From contig NZ_JACBFY010000002.1 in NCBI RefSeq assembly GCF_021401245.1, forward strand, positions 620,001-684,000: DNA of 64,000 nucleotides, written 5' to 3'. Both the position numbers and the translations under genes were made by a program. This document shows, piece after piece, positions 1-8,242 of this stretch. How positions within the stretch are numbered: the stretch's first letter is position 1; every line of letters begins with the position of its first letter. This stretch comes from Pseudacidovorax sp. NFM-22. Lineage in GTDB: Bacteria > Pseudomonadota > Gammaproteobacteria > Burkholderiales > Burkholderiaceae_C. The notes under the pieces were generated by a model. That model had not been told where the DNA came from, did not search any database, and worked only from the letters and a program-made list of their open reading frames with translations.

Positions 1-747
1 GGCCTGCTTGACGAAGGCGATGGCGTCGCGGCCGGTCTCGGCCACCCACACGGCCTCGACGCCGCTGTTCTTGAGCTGGGCGATGTAGGGCGAGAAGTCC
101 TTGGTGCCCAGCGGCACGTACAGCGACAGCGGCACCTTCTTGCCGTTGGCCTCGACGGCCTTCTTGAACGATTCGCCCGAGTCGCGGCCCCACACGTAGT
201 CGGCGGCCAGCACGGCGAAGGTGCTTTCCTTCAGGTCCTTGGCCCACTCGTTGATCATGGCGATGTCCATCGCGTCCGAGTGATTGGTGCGGAAGCTGCG
301 CGGCTTGCAGGTGTCGCCGGTGAGCTTGTCGGACTTGCTGGCGACGACGAAGTAGGCGGCGTCCCAGCGGTCCAGGTTCTGCGCAATGGCCAGCGAGATG
401 GACGAGGGAATCGAGCCGATCAGCAGGTTGTTGCCATCGCGCGCCAGCTTCTCGGCCACGCGACGGCCGGCGTCGGGCGTGCCCTCGTCGTCGGCCTCGG
501 CCACCTCGACCTTGCGGCCATCGACGCCGCCCTTCGCATTGGCCTCGTCGGCCGCGAACTTGACGGCGCGCATCACCTCTTCGCCCTGCTGCGCGAACAC
601 GCCTGACTTGGAGGACACCAGGCCGACCTTGACCGGCTCCTTGCCCTGGGCCCAGGCGGCCAGAGGCAGGGCGGCGCCGGTGGCGACCAGGGCGGCGGCC
701 ACGGCGGTGGCGGCACGGCGCGAGATGGATTGCTGTCTGTTGTGCAT
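1..747 (-). CDS. Liv-type ABC transporter substrate-binding protein, 3' end cut by window edge
   Basis: Periplasmic type 1 ligand-binding protein that would capture an organic solute for the LivHMGF transporter encoded just upstream on the same strand. The N-terminus is an export signal with a twin Arg at residues 10-11, a hydrophobic stretch and a likely cleavage after AWA at about residue 33. The mature part begins KEPVKVGLVSSKSGVFAQQG, a typical family start, and continues with a segment (about residues 80-100) rich in GxPDAGRRVAEKL. The start at 747 follows GAGGAGAC spaced seven bases away. About 249 codons are visible and the C-terminus lies outside the window. It closes the transporter operon after a gap of 160 bases behind livF. 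The ligand is unknown. Confidence 0.9.
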   Translation of the reverse strand, partial: MHNRQQSISRRAATAVAAALVATGAALPLAAWAQGKEPVKVGLVSSKSGVFAQQGEEVMRAVKFAADEANAKGGVDGRKVEVAEADDEGTPDAGRRVAEKLARDGNNLLIGSIPSSISLAIAQNLDRWDAAYFVVASKSDKLTGDTCKPRSFRTNHSDAMDIAMINEWAKDLKESTFAVLAADYVWGRDSGESFKKAVEANGKKVPLSLYVPLGTKDFSPYIAQLKNSGVEAVWVAETGRDAIAFVKQA

Positions 748-907
748 GGTTTTGTCTCCTCGGGTGGATGAAGATGTGCGCCGGAAGACGGTCCGGCGGC
801 CGTGTCTGCTTGCTTGCTTGCGCGATGCGGGGTCGGCCTGCGCGCTGGTGCTGCGCGCGGCGTCGTGGGCGTTCGGCCGGTGGCGTGCGGTGGGCTGCGC
901 CTGGCGC

Positions 908-1645
908 TCAGACCATCACGTGCGCTTCCAGGTCCTGCAGGCTTTCGCGGCTGTCGTGCACCGCGCCCTGCGCGATGACGGCGCCCTTGGCCATGGCGTA
1001 GTAGCGCTCGGCCACGCGCACCACCAGGCTCATGTTCTGCTCGATGAGCAGCAGCGCCGTGCCCTGCGCCGCCACCTGGTTGAAGATGACCGCGAGCTGG
1101 TCGACGATGACCGGCGCCAGCCCTTCGGTGGGCTCGTCCAGCAGGATGAGCGAGGGGTTGGCCATGAGCGCGCGACCCACGGCCAGCATCTGCTGCTGCC
1201 CGCCCGAGAGCGCCGTACCCGGCGTGTGGGCGCGCTCCTGCAGGATGGGAAAGAGTTCGTAGATGCGCGGCACCGTCCAGTGGCCAGGGCGGCCGGTGGC
1301 GGCGCCCAGCAGCAGGTTCTCTTCGACGCTGAGGTTGGCCACGATGCGCCGGCCCTGCGGCACCACCACCACGCCGTTCTGCGCCGCCTGGTAGGGGCGC
1401 GGGCGCAGCAGGATCTGGCTGCCCACGCGCACCTGGCCGCCGCGCAGGCTGGCCAGGCCAAGGATGGTGTTGACCACCGTGGTCTTGCCCACGCCGTTGC
1501 GGCCCACCAGGGCCACGCGCTCGCCCGCGCGCACCTGCAGCGACAGGCCGTGCAGGATGTGGGCCGCGCCATAGAAGGCGTCGACGCGGTCGAGTTCGAG
1601 CAGGACGCCGTCGTGCATGGCGTTGCGTTGTTTGGCTTGGCTCAT
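908..1645 (-). CDS. livF: Branched-chain amino acid type ABC transporter ATP-binding protein (LivF-like)
   Basis: Cytoplasmic ATPase that powers the LivHM permease. At 245 residues it has normal LivF length. The Walker A motif GRNGVGKT is at residues 48-55, the signature LSGGQ at 146-150 and the Walker B LILLDE at 166-171. The switch His of most ABC ATPases is replaced by Gln (LLIEQNMS), as is usual in LivF. The start overlaps the stop of the upstream livG by four bases (ATGA), so the two ATPases are probably translationally coupled. The symbol denotes family only; the substrate need not be an amino acid, and the neighbouring catabolic genes suggest an organic acid or cyclic compound. Confidence 0.93.
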   Translation of the reverse strand: MSQAKQRNAMHDGVLLELDRVDAFYGAAHILHGLSLQVRAGERVALVGRNGVGKTTVVNTILGLASLRGGQVRVGSQILLRPRPYQAAQNGVVVVPQGRRIVANLSVEENLLLGAATGRPGHWTVPRIYELFPILQERAHTPGTALSGGQQQMLAVGRALMANPSLILLDEPTEGLAPVIVDQLAVIFNQVAAQGTALLLIEQNMSLVVRVAERYYAMAKGAVIAQGAVHDSRESLQDLEAHVMV

Positions 1646-2361
1646 GCGGCGCTCCCCAGGTAGGCCTCGCGCACACGCGGATTGGCGCGCACCTCGGCGG
1701 GCTCGCCGCTGGCGATCACGCGGCCGAGTTCGAAGACGGTGACGGCGTCGGAGATGCCGAACACCACGTCCATGTCGTGCTCCACCAGCAGCACCGACAC
1801 GTTCCAGCGCGAGGTCAGCGCCTTGAGGTGGCGCGCCAGGTCGTGCGATTCCTGCACCGACAGGCCGGCCATCGGCTCGTCGAGCAGCAGCACGGTGGGC
1901 CGGCCGACCAGGGCCAGCGCCAGGTCCAGACGGCGCTGCTCGCCGTAGCCCAGGTCTTCGGCCACGTCGTCGGCGCGGTGGGCCAGGTTGAGCTCTTCGA
2001 GCACGGCCTGCGCATCGGCCTCGCTGTCCTTGGGGTTCATGCAGTGCGAGGCCAGCGCCACCTGCCGGCGCACGCGCATCTGGCCGAAGACGCTGGTGCG
2101 CTGGAAGCTGCGCGAGAGCCCGCGCTGGCGCCGCTGCACGGGGCCGAGGGCGCTCACGTCCTCCCCGCGCAGAAAGACCTGCCCGCGGGTGAGCCGGCGG
2201 CGGCCGGTGATGGCGTCGATGACGGTGGACTTGCCGGCGCCGTTGGGGCCGATCAAGCCGCGGATCTGGCCGCGTTCCAGCGTCAGTTCCACGCCGTCCA
2301 CCGCCTTCACGCCGCCGTAGTGGATGGCCACGTCGCGGGCCTGCAGCACGTAGTCGCTCAT
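1642..2361 (-). CDS. livG: Branched-chain amino acid type ABC transporter ATP-binding protein (LivG-like)
   Basis: Second ATPase of the transporter. The Walker A motif GPNGAGKS lies at residues 38-45, the signature is the LivG variant LGYGEQRR, and Walker B (VLLLDEP) and the switch His (LLVEHDMD) are present. An open frame continues upstream to 2511, but the start at 2361 (MSDYVLQARD) is preferred because AGGAGAC sits eight bases before it and because LivG proteins begin this way. The 239-residue product is normal. It lies 28 bases after livM and overlaps livF by four bases. Confidence 0.93.
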   Translation of the reverse strand: MSDYVLQARDVAIHYGGVKAVDGVELTLERGQIRGLIGPNGAGKSTVIDAITGRRRLTRGQVFLRGEDVSALGPVQRRQRGLSRSFQRTSVFGQMRVRRQVALASHCMNPKDSEADAQAVLEELNLAHRADDVAEDLGYGEQRRLDLALALVGRPTVLLLDEPMAGLSVQESHDLARHLKALTSRWNVSVLLVEHDMDVVFGISDAVTVFELGRVIASGEPAEVRANPRVREAYLGSAA

Positions 2362-2389
2362 GCCTGATGTCTCCTGGTTGCGATGCGGC

Positions 2390-3427
2390 TCAGCGGGCCG
2401 AGGTGGCGGGGCGCGCCACGGGCGTGGCGGGGGCGGCCGTGTGGCCGGCACCCGCAGCGGCGGGCGATGCCGCATCGCGTCGCCTGGGGCCCCACAGCTT
2501 CTGCAGCGCACCGGCGATGCCGGTGGGCGAGAACACGATGACGGTGATCAGCGCCACGCCGAAGATGGCCATCCAGTGCGTGGCCCAGTCGCCCAGCACG
2601 TCCTTGAACAGGAAGTACACGATGGCGCCCAGCGGCGGGCCCCACAGCGACTTGTAGCCACCGACCACCACCATCATCAGCGCCACGCCGGAGACGCTCC
2701 AGTGCAGCGCCTCGGGCGAGACGAAGCCGGTGTTGAGCGCCGACAGCAGCCCGGCAACGGCCACCACGCCGGCCGACAGCGCATAGATGGCGGCGCGCGG
2801 CAGCAGCGTGCGCAGGCCGATGAAGCGGGCGCGCTCCTCGTTGTCGCGCACCGCCTCGGTCACGCTGCCGAAGCGCCCGCGCAGCAGCAGCGCCAGGGCC
2901 AGCAGCGTGAGCACCAGCACCGTCCAGCACACCATGAAGAGCACGGCCGGCTGCAGCAGCTGCGACTGCGGCACGCCGAAGAGCGTGGCGGGCCAGTTGA
3001 TGTTCATGCCGTCGGCGCCGCCCGTGAGCCCGCGCGAGCGCGAGGCGGTGAGGAAGAACATCTGCCCGATGGCCAGCGTCATCATGCTGAAGGCCACGCC
3101 GGGCACGCGCACGATCACCAGGCCCACCAGCAGCGCGAAGAGCATGAGCGCCGCCAGCGTGGCCACGATGGCCAGCTCGGCGGGCATCCAGCCCAGCTCC
3201 ATCACGATGCCCACGGTGTAGCCCGAGAGCCCGAAGAACACCGCATGGCCGAAGCTGACCATGCCGTTCTGCCGCAGCAGCAGGCCCACGCCCGAGGCGA
3301 AGACGCCATAGATCACCGCCTGCGTGAGCAGCGACAGCAGCGTGCCCGAGCCCACGCCCAGCGCCACCGCGCCCCCCACCGCCAGCGCCACGGCGCCGGC
3401 CAGGCCGATACGAACATTGCTTGTCAT
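2390..3427 (-). CDS. livM: Branched-chain amino acid type ABC transporter permease (LivM-like)
   Basis: Integral inner-membrane permease of 345 residues with many hydrophobic segments. The family landmark GMVSFGHAVFFGLSGYTVG is near residue 55-75, and the loop VRDNEERARFIGL that contacts the ATPase is in the second half, followed by the ALSAGVVAVAGLLSALNTGF segment. The C-terminal 30 residues form an Ala/Pro-rich extension (GHTAAPATPVARPATSAR) that is longer than in most LivM proteins. The start at 3427 (MTSNVRIGLAGA) was chosen because the hydrophobic N-terminus begins there. It pairs with the LivH-like gene 41 bases upstream. Confidence 0.92.
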   Translation of the reverse strand: MTSNVRIGLAGAVALAVGGAVALGVGSGTLLSLLTQAVIYGVFASGVGLLLRQNGMVSFGHAVFFGLSGYTVGIVMELGWMPAELAIVATLAALMLFALLVGLVIVRVPGVAFSMMTLAIGQMFFLTASRSRGLTGGADGMNINWPATLFGVPQSQLLQPAVLFMVCWTVLVLTLLALALLLRGRFGSVTEAVRDNEERARFIGLRTLLPRAAIYALSAGVVAVAGLLSALNTGFVSPEALHWSVSGVALMMVVVGGYKSLWGPPLGAIVYFLFKDVLGDWATHWMAIFGVALITVIVFSPTGIAGALQKLWGPRRRDAASPAAAGAGHTAAPATPVARPATSAR

Positions 3428-3468
3428 GAATGCGCTCCTCTGGTTCCCTGATCTCTTGTGCGCGGCGC

Positions 3469-4320
3469 TCACGTGCGGCTGCCTGCGAAGCCCGCGGGGC
3501 GCCAGATCAGCACCGCGACCATGATCACGAAGGGCAGGATGGCCGAGAGGTCGGGCAGGTACACCGCGCCCAGCGACTGCACCATGCCCAGCACCATGGC
3601 GGCGACGAAGGCACCCGCCAGCGAGCCCAGGCCGCCCACGACCACCACCACGAAGGAATCGATGATCACGTCGCTGCTCATCGACGGTGACAGCGACAGG
3701 AAGGGCGCCGCCACCACGCCGGCCAGGCCCGCGAGTGCGGTACCCAGGCCCACCACGCCGGCCGACAGCGCATCGGTGTTGACGCCCTGCATGGCGGTGG
3801 TGGTGGGGTCGGTGCTGGCGGCCCGCACGAACACGCCCGCCTTCGAGAAGCGCAGCCAGGCCGTGAGCCCCAGCGCCACCAGCGCGCCGACGCCGATCAC
3901 CGCCACGCGGTAGGCCGGCAGCGGCGTGCCGAAGAAGTCGATGGAGGTGGCCAGCACGGCCGGCGCCTCCACCGACAGGTTGCTCTTGCCCCAGGTGGTC
4001 TGCACGAAGTCCTCGATCACCAGCAGCAGGCCGAAGGTGACCAGCACCACGGTGAGCGGATCGCGGTCCTGCAGCAGACGAAAGCCGTAGCGGTCGAGCA
4101 GCACGCCCAGCAGCGCCATGATGGCCGGGGCCGCCACCAGCGCAGCCCAGAAGTTGTAGCGCAGCGCCACCGAGTAGCCGATGTACGCGCCCAGCATGTA
4201 CAGCGAGCCATGCGCAAAGTTCACCACCCGGCGCAAGCCGTAGATGAGCGCCAGGCCCGAGCACATGATGATGAGCAGGGCGCCGTAGACCAGCCCGTTG
4301 AAGAGGTTGATGGTCAGCAT
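3469..4320 (-). CDS. livH: Branched-chain amino acid type ABC transporter permease (LivH-like)
   Basis: Inner-membrane permease of 283 residues. It begins MLTINLFNGLVYGALLIIMC and then shows the LivH signature RRVVNFAHGSLYMLGAYIGY at about residues 30-50, the coupling-loop region TAMQGVNTDALSAGVVGLG and a terminal ILPFVIMVAVLIWRPAG helix. The start at 4320 has GGAGACGACCTTC directly upstream; an open frame running further upstream (to 4470) passes through a repeat element and is not used. This is the first transporter gene of the run, separated from the upstream SDR by the repeat at 4370-4528. Confidence 0.92.
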   Translation of the reverse strand: MLTINLFNGLVYGALLIIMCSGLALIYGLRRVVNFAHGSLYMLGAYIGYSVALRYNFWAALVAAPAIMALLGVLLDRYGFRLLQDRDPLTVVLVTFGLLLVIEDFVQTTWGKSNLSVEAPAVLATSIDFFGTPLPAYRVAVIGVGALVALGLTAWLRFSKAGVFVRAASTDPTTTAMQGVNTDALSAGVVGLGTALAGLAGVVAAPFLSLSPSMSSDVIIDSFVVVVVGGLGSLAGAFVAAMVLGMVQSLGAVYLPDLSAILPFVIMVAVLIWRPAGFAGSRT

Positions 4321-4369
4321 GAAGGTCGTCTCCGTGTCGTGTGTGCGGTCGGGGATGCGGGGGAGGTCA

Positions 4370-4528
4370 GAAGGTGTGAATGAATCCGGCGTGGCCGAGC
4401 GGGCTGCGAAAACGCGGCCAATCAAGGCGCAAAGCGCAGCCATAGCTCGGGCTATGGCGAGCATTTGCAACGCGGAGTGGGCGTGTTTTGGCAGGACGAG
4501 CGGACATGGCGGGTTCGTTCACACCTTC
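4370..4528. repeat. 159-bp imperfect palindrome (MITE/BIME-like intergenic repeat)
   Basis: The left end, positions 4370-4388, and the right end, 4510-4528, are inverted copies (GAAGGTGTGAA at the outside) with three mismatches in 19. The centre is a perfect hairpin, GCCATAGC-TCGG-GCTATGGC, at 4438-4457. Between centre and ends the two halves stay roughly two-thirds complementary, so the whole element could fold back on itself. It fills the gap between the SDR and livH, and the right arm includes the last three codons of the SDR. No second copy was found in this window. It may act as an mRNA-stability or termination element between the enzyme and transporter genes; that is inference. Confidence 0.75.
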
Positions 4529-5340
4529 TCCCGCGGCGCCAGGGCATGGGCCGGTGCGCCCAGCACGCTCCAGCCGCCATCGGCGCTGAGCGTGGCGCCG
4601 GTCACGTAGCTGGCCGCGGGCGAGGCCAGGAAGGCGATGGCCTCGGCGATCTCCTCGGGCTCGGCCATGCGGCCCAGCGGCGTGCGCTCGGCCACGGCGC
4701 GGGCATCCACGTCGCCCCGCTCGGCCAGGGCCGCGACCAGCGCGGTGCGCACATAGCCGGGCGCCACCGCGTTCACGCGGATGCCCTCGCGGGCCCACTC
4801 GCAGGCCAATGCGCGCGTCATGCCCAGCACGCCGGCCTTCGCGGCGCTGTAGGCGTTGCGGCCCGGGATGCCACCGAAGCTGGCGATGGAGCCGAGGTTG
4901 ACGATGGCGCCGCGGTTGCCGCGCGCATCGCGCGGCTGCTCGCGCATGAAGCCGAGCACCGCCTGCGTCATGAGGAAGCTGCCGCGCAGGTGCACGGCCA
5001 GCACGCGGTCGAAGCCTTCGGCCGTCTGCGCCAGCGTGGGCGCGGCCTGCTCGCCGATGCCGGCGTTGTTGACCAGGGCGTCGATGCGGCCCAGCGCCGC
5101 CTGCGCGGCGGCCACCGTGACCTGGACGGAACCGGCATCGCTCACGTCGCCACCGAGGCCCAGGTGCTGCGGGCCCAGCTCGGCCGCGCGGGCCTGCGCG
5201 GCATCGGCCCGCAGGTCCATCAGCGCCACGCGCCAGCCGCGCGCGGCCAGGCATTGCGCCGTGGCCCAGCCGATGCCGTCCGCGGCGCCGGTGATCAGCG
5301 CCGTGGTGGCTGTTGAATGGGGTTGGCCGGGGGTCGGCAT
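4519..5340 (-). CDS. SDR family NAD(P)-dependent oxidoreductase
   Basis: Classical short-chain dehydrogenase/reductase of 273 residues, normal for the family, predicted to interconvert an alcohol and a ketone in the cytoplasm. The cofactor motif TGAADGIG is at residues 17-24, NNAG at 91-94, and the catalytic set is Ser151 with Tyr164 and Lys168 (YSAAK). The C-terminal half has the usual VNAVAPGYVRT and ADGG segments. The start at 5340 follows AGGAGACAGAC. It sits after the FAD dehydrogenase and before the Liv genes on the same strand, which suggests that it acts on the imported compound or an intermediate. Its stop lies inside the palindromic repeat. The substrate is unknown. Confidence 0.93.
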   Translation of the reverse strand: MPTPGQPHSTATTALITGAADGIGWATAQCLAARGWRVALMDLRADAAQARAAELGPQHLGLGGDVSDAGSVQVTVAAAQAALGRIDALVNNAGIGEQAAPTLAQTAEGFDRVLAVHLRGSFLMTQAVLGFMREQPRDARGNRGAIVNLGSIASFGGIPGRNAYSAAKAGVLGMTRALACEWAREGIRVNAVAPGYVRTALVAALAERGDVDARAVAERTPLGRMAEPEEIAEAIAFLASPAASYVTGATLSADGGWSVLGAPAHALAPREKV

Positions 5341-5556
5341 GTCTGTCTCCTGTCGTCGTTGCTCTGGTGGCAAGGCTGCGGGCGTGGCCCGCGCCAACCG
5401 GACTTTCGAGGCCGCCGGTCATGGCTGGTGTGGGGGTGGATTCTTCGATCCCTGTCCCGGGGGTGCGTCGACATTTCCGGCCATTCGCCGGACTTTTCGT
5501 GCATGAGGGGCTGGGGTTTGCCCGGCCCTTCTCACGCCCTTGGATGCGTTGCGCGG

Positions 5557-7299
5557 CTAGGCAGTGACCACTTCGCGCAGGCGCAGGCCCGCATGCCGCG
5601 CCGCGAGGTGCGCGAAGACGAGGCCGGGGCCGAGCGTGATGCCGGGCGCCGTGTAGACGCCGCCCATGATCGAGTGCATGTCGTTGCCCACCGCATAGAG
5701 GCCCGCGATGGGCTGGCCCTGCGCATCGAGCACGCGCGCATTGGCGTCGGTGGCAAAGCCCTGGGCCGCCCCGATGTCGCCGGGGTAGAGGCGCACGGCG
5801 TAGAAGGGCCCGTCTTCCAGCGGACCCAGGCAGGGGTTGGGGCCGGGCCAGGCCGGGTCGCCCAGGTTGCGCTGGTAGGCGGTCTCGCCGCGGTGAAAGT
5901 CGCTGTCCACGCCGCTGCGCGCCAGGGTGTTGAAGCGCTCGACCGTGGCCTGCAGACGCTGCGCATCGATGCCCAGCGCCTGGGCCAGCCCGGCCAGCGT
6001 GTCGGCCTGCGTGAGGTAGCCATCGGCCAGGAAGGGCGCGAGGCCCTTGCCACCCGGGCGCACCATGCCCAGGCCGTACTTGCGCAAGGCCGCGGCATCG
6101 CAGACGAGGAAGGCCGGGATGGACGGCTGCCCGTTCGCGCCTGGCTGCTGCATGGCCAGGCCGAAGAGGTGGTACGAGGTGCTTTCGTTGACGAAGCGCT
6201 CGCCCGCCGCATTGACGGCCAGCACGCCGGGCTTGGCGCGGTCCATGACGAAATGCGGGAACAGGGCCGTGCTGCCGTCGGCGCGCGTGCGGCGGGACAC
6301 CGGCGCCCAGAAGGCCGGGCTCATGGCGTTGCCGGCATAGCGCGCGCCCACGGCCTCGGCCAGCGCATGCGCCTCGCCGGTGTGGCCGGGCGCGCCGGGG
6401 CACCAGCCGATGTCGGCCCCCGGCAGCAGGGCCTGGCGCCGCTCGGCGTGGCGGTTGAAGCCACCGCTGGCCAGCACCACGCCCGCGCGTGCCCCGACGC
6501 TGCGGCGCTGGCCGCGCTGGGCCAGCACCACGCCGTCGATGCCGGCGTCGCCGCGCTGCAGGCGCATCAGCTCGGTCTCCATCGCGAGGGTGACGTTGGG
6601 CAGGCGCGAGAGCGAATACAGCAGCCGCCCTACGAGCGCATTGCCCATCACCAGCCGCGTGCCGCGCGCATGGCGCAGCCGGTCGCGGCCATGGCGCGCC
6701 AGGATGCGCACCGAATGCCACAGCGAGGCGAAGGACTTCGTCATGCCCAGCAGGTGGTTGATGTCGGTGCGGTCGACCATCATGCCGCCCAGCACCGTGA
6801 ACTCGGGGATGGGCGGGCGCAGCAGCGCGAACCATTCGCCCAGCAGCCGGCCGTCGAAGGGCAGCGGCTCCAGCGCGCGGCCAGCCACCGTCGAGCCTTC
6901 GAGGTCCGAGATGTAGTCAGGGTGCCTGGCGTAGGCGCGGAGCTTGACCTCGGTGCGCGCGGCCAGTTGGGCGACGGCCTCGGCGCCATGGTCCAGGAAG
7001 GCCTGGCGCAGGGCGGCGGGCGTGCGATCGCCGATGGCGTTGTCGAGGTAGCGCGCGGCCTCGGCCAGCGTGTCGGCCGGGTTGACCACGGCGCCTTCGC
7101 GCGTGCCGGGCACCCAGCAGGTGCCGGCCGACCATGCGGTGGTGCCGCCCACGTGGGCGGTGCGCTCCACCAGCAGCACCTGCTGCCCGTCGAGGGCCGC
7201 GAACAGGGCAGCCGCCATGCCGGCGCCGCCTGCGCCGATGACAACGAGGTCGAAGGCTGCGCCCTCGGGCAGTTCGGCCAGCGTCTGCAGGCGCTTCAC
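5557..7299 (-). CDS. FAD-dependent dehydrogenase, 3-ketosteroid-1-dehydrogenase / fumarate-reductase flavoprotein family
   Basis: Flavoprotein of 580 residues. The FAD-binding motif GAGGAG is at residues 22-27, followed by the family marks VERTAHVGGTTAWSAG and a C-terminal flavin-contacting stretch GLYAVGNDMHSIMGG then TAPGITLGPGLVFAHLA. Members desaturate ring or alpha,beta bonds next to a ketone. The start is GTG at 7299, overlapping the stop of the upstream shikimate-dehydrogenase-like gene by four bases (GTGA), so translational coupling is likely. It is one of three homologues in this window (others at 10385 and 17892), each beside a different set of partner enzymes. No assignment to a specific steroid or cyclic substrate can be made from sequence. 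Confidence 0.88.
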   Translation of the reverse strand: MKRLQTLAELPEGAAFDLVVIGAGGAGMAAALFAALDGQQVLLVERTAHVGGTTAWSAGTCWVPGTREGAVVNPADTLAEAARYLDNAIGDRTPAALRQAFLDHGAEAVAQLAARTEVKLRAYARHPDYISDLEGSTVAGRALEPLPFDGRLLGEWFALLRPPIPEFTVLGGMMVDRTDINHLLGMTKSFASLWHSVRILARHGRDRLRHARGTRLVMGNALVGRLLYSLSRLPNVTLAMETELMRLQRGDAGIDGVVLAQRGQRRSVGARAGVVLASGGFNRHAERRQALLPGADIGWCPGAPGHTGEAHALAEAVGARYAGNAMSPAFWAPVSRRTRADGSTALFPHFVMDRAKPGVLAVNAAGERFVNESTSYHLFGLAMQQPGANGQPSIPAFLVCDAAALRKYGLGMVRPGGKGLAPFLADGYLTQADTLAGLAQALGIDAQRLQATVERFNTLARSGVDSDFHRGETAYQRNLGDPAWPGPNPCLGPLEDGPFYAVRLYPGDIGAAQGFATDANARVLDAQGQPIAGLYAVGNDMHSIMGGVYTAPGITLGPGLVFAHLAARHAGLRLREVVTA

Positions 7300-8099
7300 G
7301 GCCGGGGCTCCGCCAGGAAGTCGACCATGAGGTCGCGCACGCGGGCGAACATGTCGGCGCCGGTGGAGGTGCCCAGCCCGCGCGCACGGGCCGCGGCGAT
7401 CAGCGGCGGCACGGCCGGCTGCGTGATGACGCAGCCCACGAAGGCATCGGGCGCGAGGCGCTGCACGTCGACGGGCAGCGGGTCGTCCGCACCCATGCCG
7501 GCGGGCGAGGCATTGACCACCAGCTGGTAGCCGGCCGGGTCGGCGGAGCCGGCGCCGACGGGGCAGCGGCCGAGCCCGGCCAGGCGCGCCACCAGCGCGT
7601 CGCGGCGGGCGAGGTCGCCGTCGTGGATGTCCAGCGCGGCGACGCCCGCCATCACCAGCGCATGCGCGATGGCCGAGCCGGCCCCGCCCGCGCCCACCAG
7701 CAGCGCGCGGCGGCCTTCGGGTGCGCCGCCGCGATCGCGCAGCGCGGCCACGAAGCCCAGGCCGTCGAACATGTCGCCATGCCAGCGGCCGTCGGCATTG
7801 CGGCGCATCGTGTTGGCCGCGCCCAGGAAGGCGGCCCGCTCCGACAGCGTGGCGCACAAGGCGGCGCAGGCGAACTTGTGGGGCACGGTGACGATGACGC
7901 CGTCCACGTTCTTCGCCCGCGAGACACCCGCCAGCCAGGTGGCGAGATCGGCCGGCGCCACATGGGCGGGCATGACCATGGCGTCCATGCCGCGCGCGGC
8001 AAAGGCCTGGGTGACGCCCGCGGGCGATTTCACCTGCGCAATGGGATCTCCCACGATGAAGTGGACGCGCGTGGCGCCGCTGAGCTGGGGCTCGGACAT
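7296..8099 (-). CDS. Shikimate 5-dehydrogenase-like oxidoreductase
   Basis: Protein of 267 residues, typical for the AroE/YdiB family. It shows the substrate-binding start VGDPIAQVKSP, the catalytic-Lys segment GVIVTVPHK, the NTMRR segment, and a dinucleotide-binding GAGGAGSA in the second half. These residues support an NAD(P)-dependent dehydrogenase for a shikimate- or quinate-like hydroxylated ring. Its place as first gene of a catabolic operon, next to an FAD dehydrogenase, an SDR and a transporter, argues for a degradative role rather than aromatic amino acid synthesis; that is inference. The start at 8099 has AGGAGACAGCCA directly before it. Confidence 0.85.
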   Translation of the reverse strand: MSEPQLSGATRVHFIVGDPIAQVKSPAGVTQAFAARGMDAMVMPAHVAPADLATWLAGVSRAKNVDGVIVTVPHKFACAALCATLSERAAFLGAANTMRRNADGRWHGDMFDGLGFVAALRDRGGAPEGRRALLVGAGGAGSAIAHALVMAGVAALDIHDGDLARRDALVARLAGLGRCPVGAGSADPAGYQLVVNASPAGMGADDPLPVDVQRLAPDAFVGCVITQPAVPPLIAAARARGLGTSTGADMFARVRDLMVDFLAEPRP

Positions 8100-8173
8100 T
8101 GGCTGTCTCCTGGATGTGCATGCGCGGCCGGCAACCCATGCGGCGGCGTTGGCGGCGATCCTAACGAAGACTG

Positions 8174-8206
8174 GAACGATGTTCAACTATTGAATTTCGT
8201 TTCAAT
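8174..8206. promoter_or_regulatory. Cluster of inverted half-sites in the divergent promoter region (likely IclR operator)
   Basis: The 143-bp gap between the minus-strand operon (start 8099) and the plus-strand oxidoreductase (start 8243) is the only AT-rich patch nearby. It contains GAAC-GAT-GTTC (8174-8184), TTCAA-CTA-TTGAA (8182-8194) and ATTGAA-TTTCGT-TTCAAT (8189-8206), three overlapping perfect inverted repeats. Such an array suits a dimeric or tetrameric regulator controlling both directions. The IclR-family gene at 9351 is the nearest candidate. Binding itself is inferred. Confidence 0.55.
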
Positions 8207-8242
8207 CCCGCCTACAGTCGCGGCCAAGGAGACATCCGCCCC

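Noticed and set aside
4367-4518. Small protein encoded in the palindromic element between livH and the SDR
   Set aside because: Frames exist on both strands only because the element is self-complementary; none has a start with a ribosome site.
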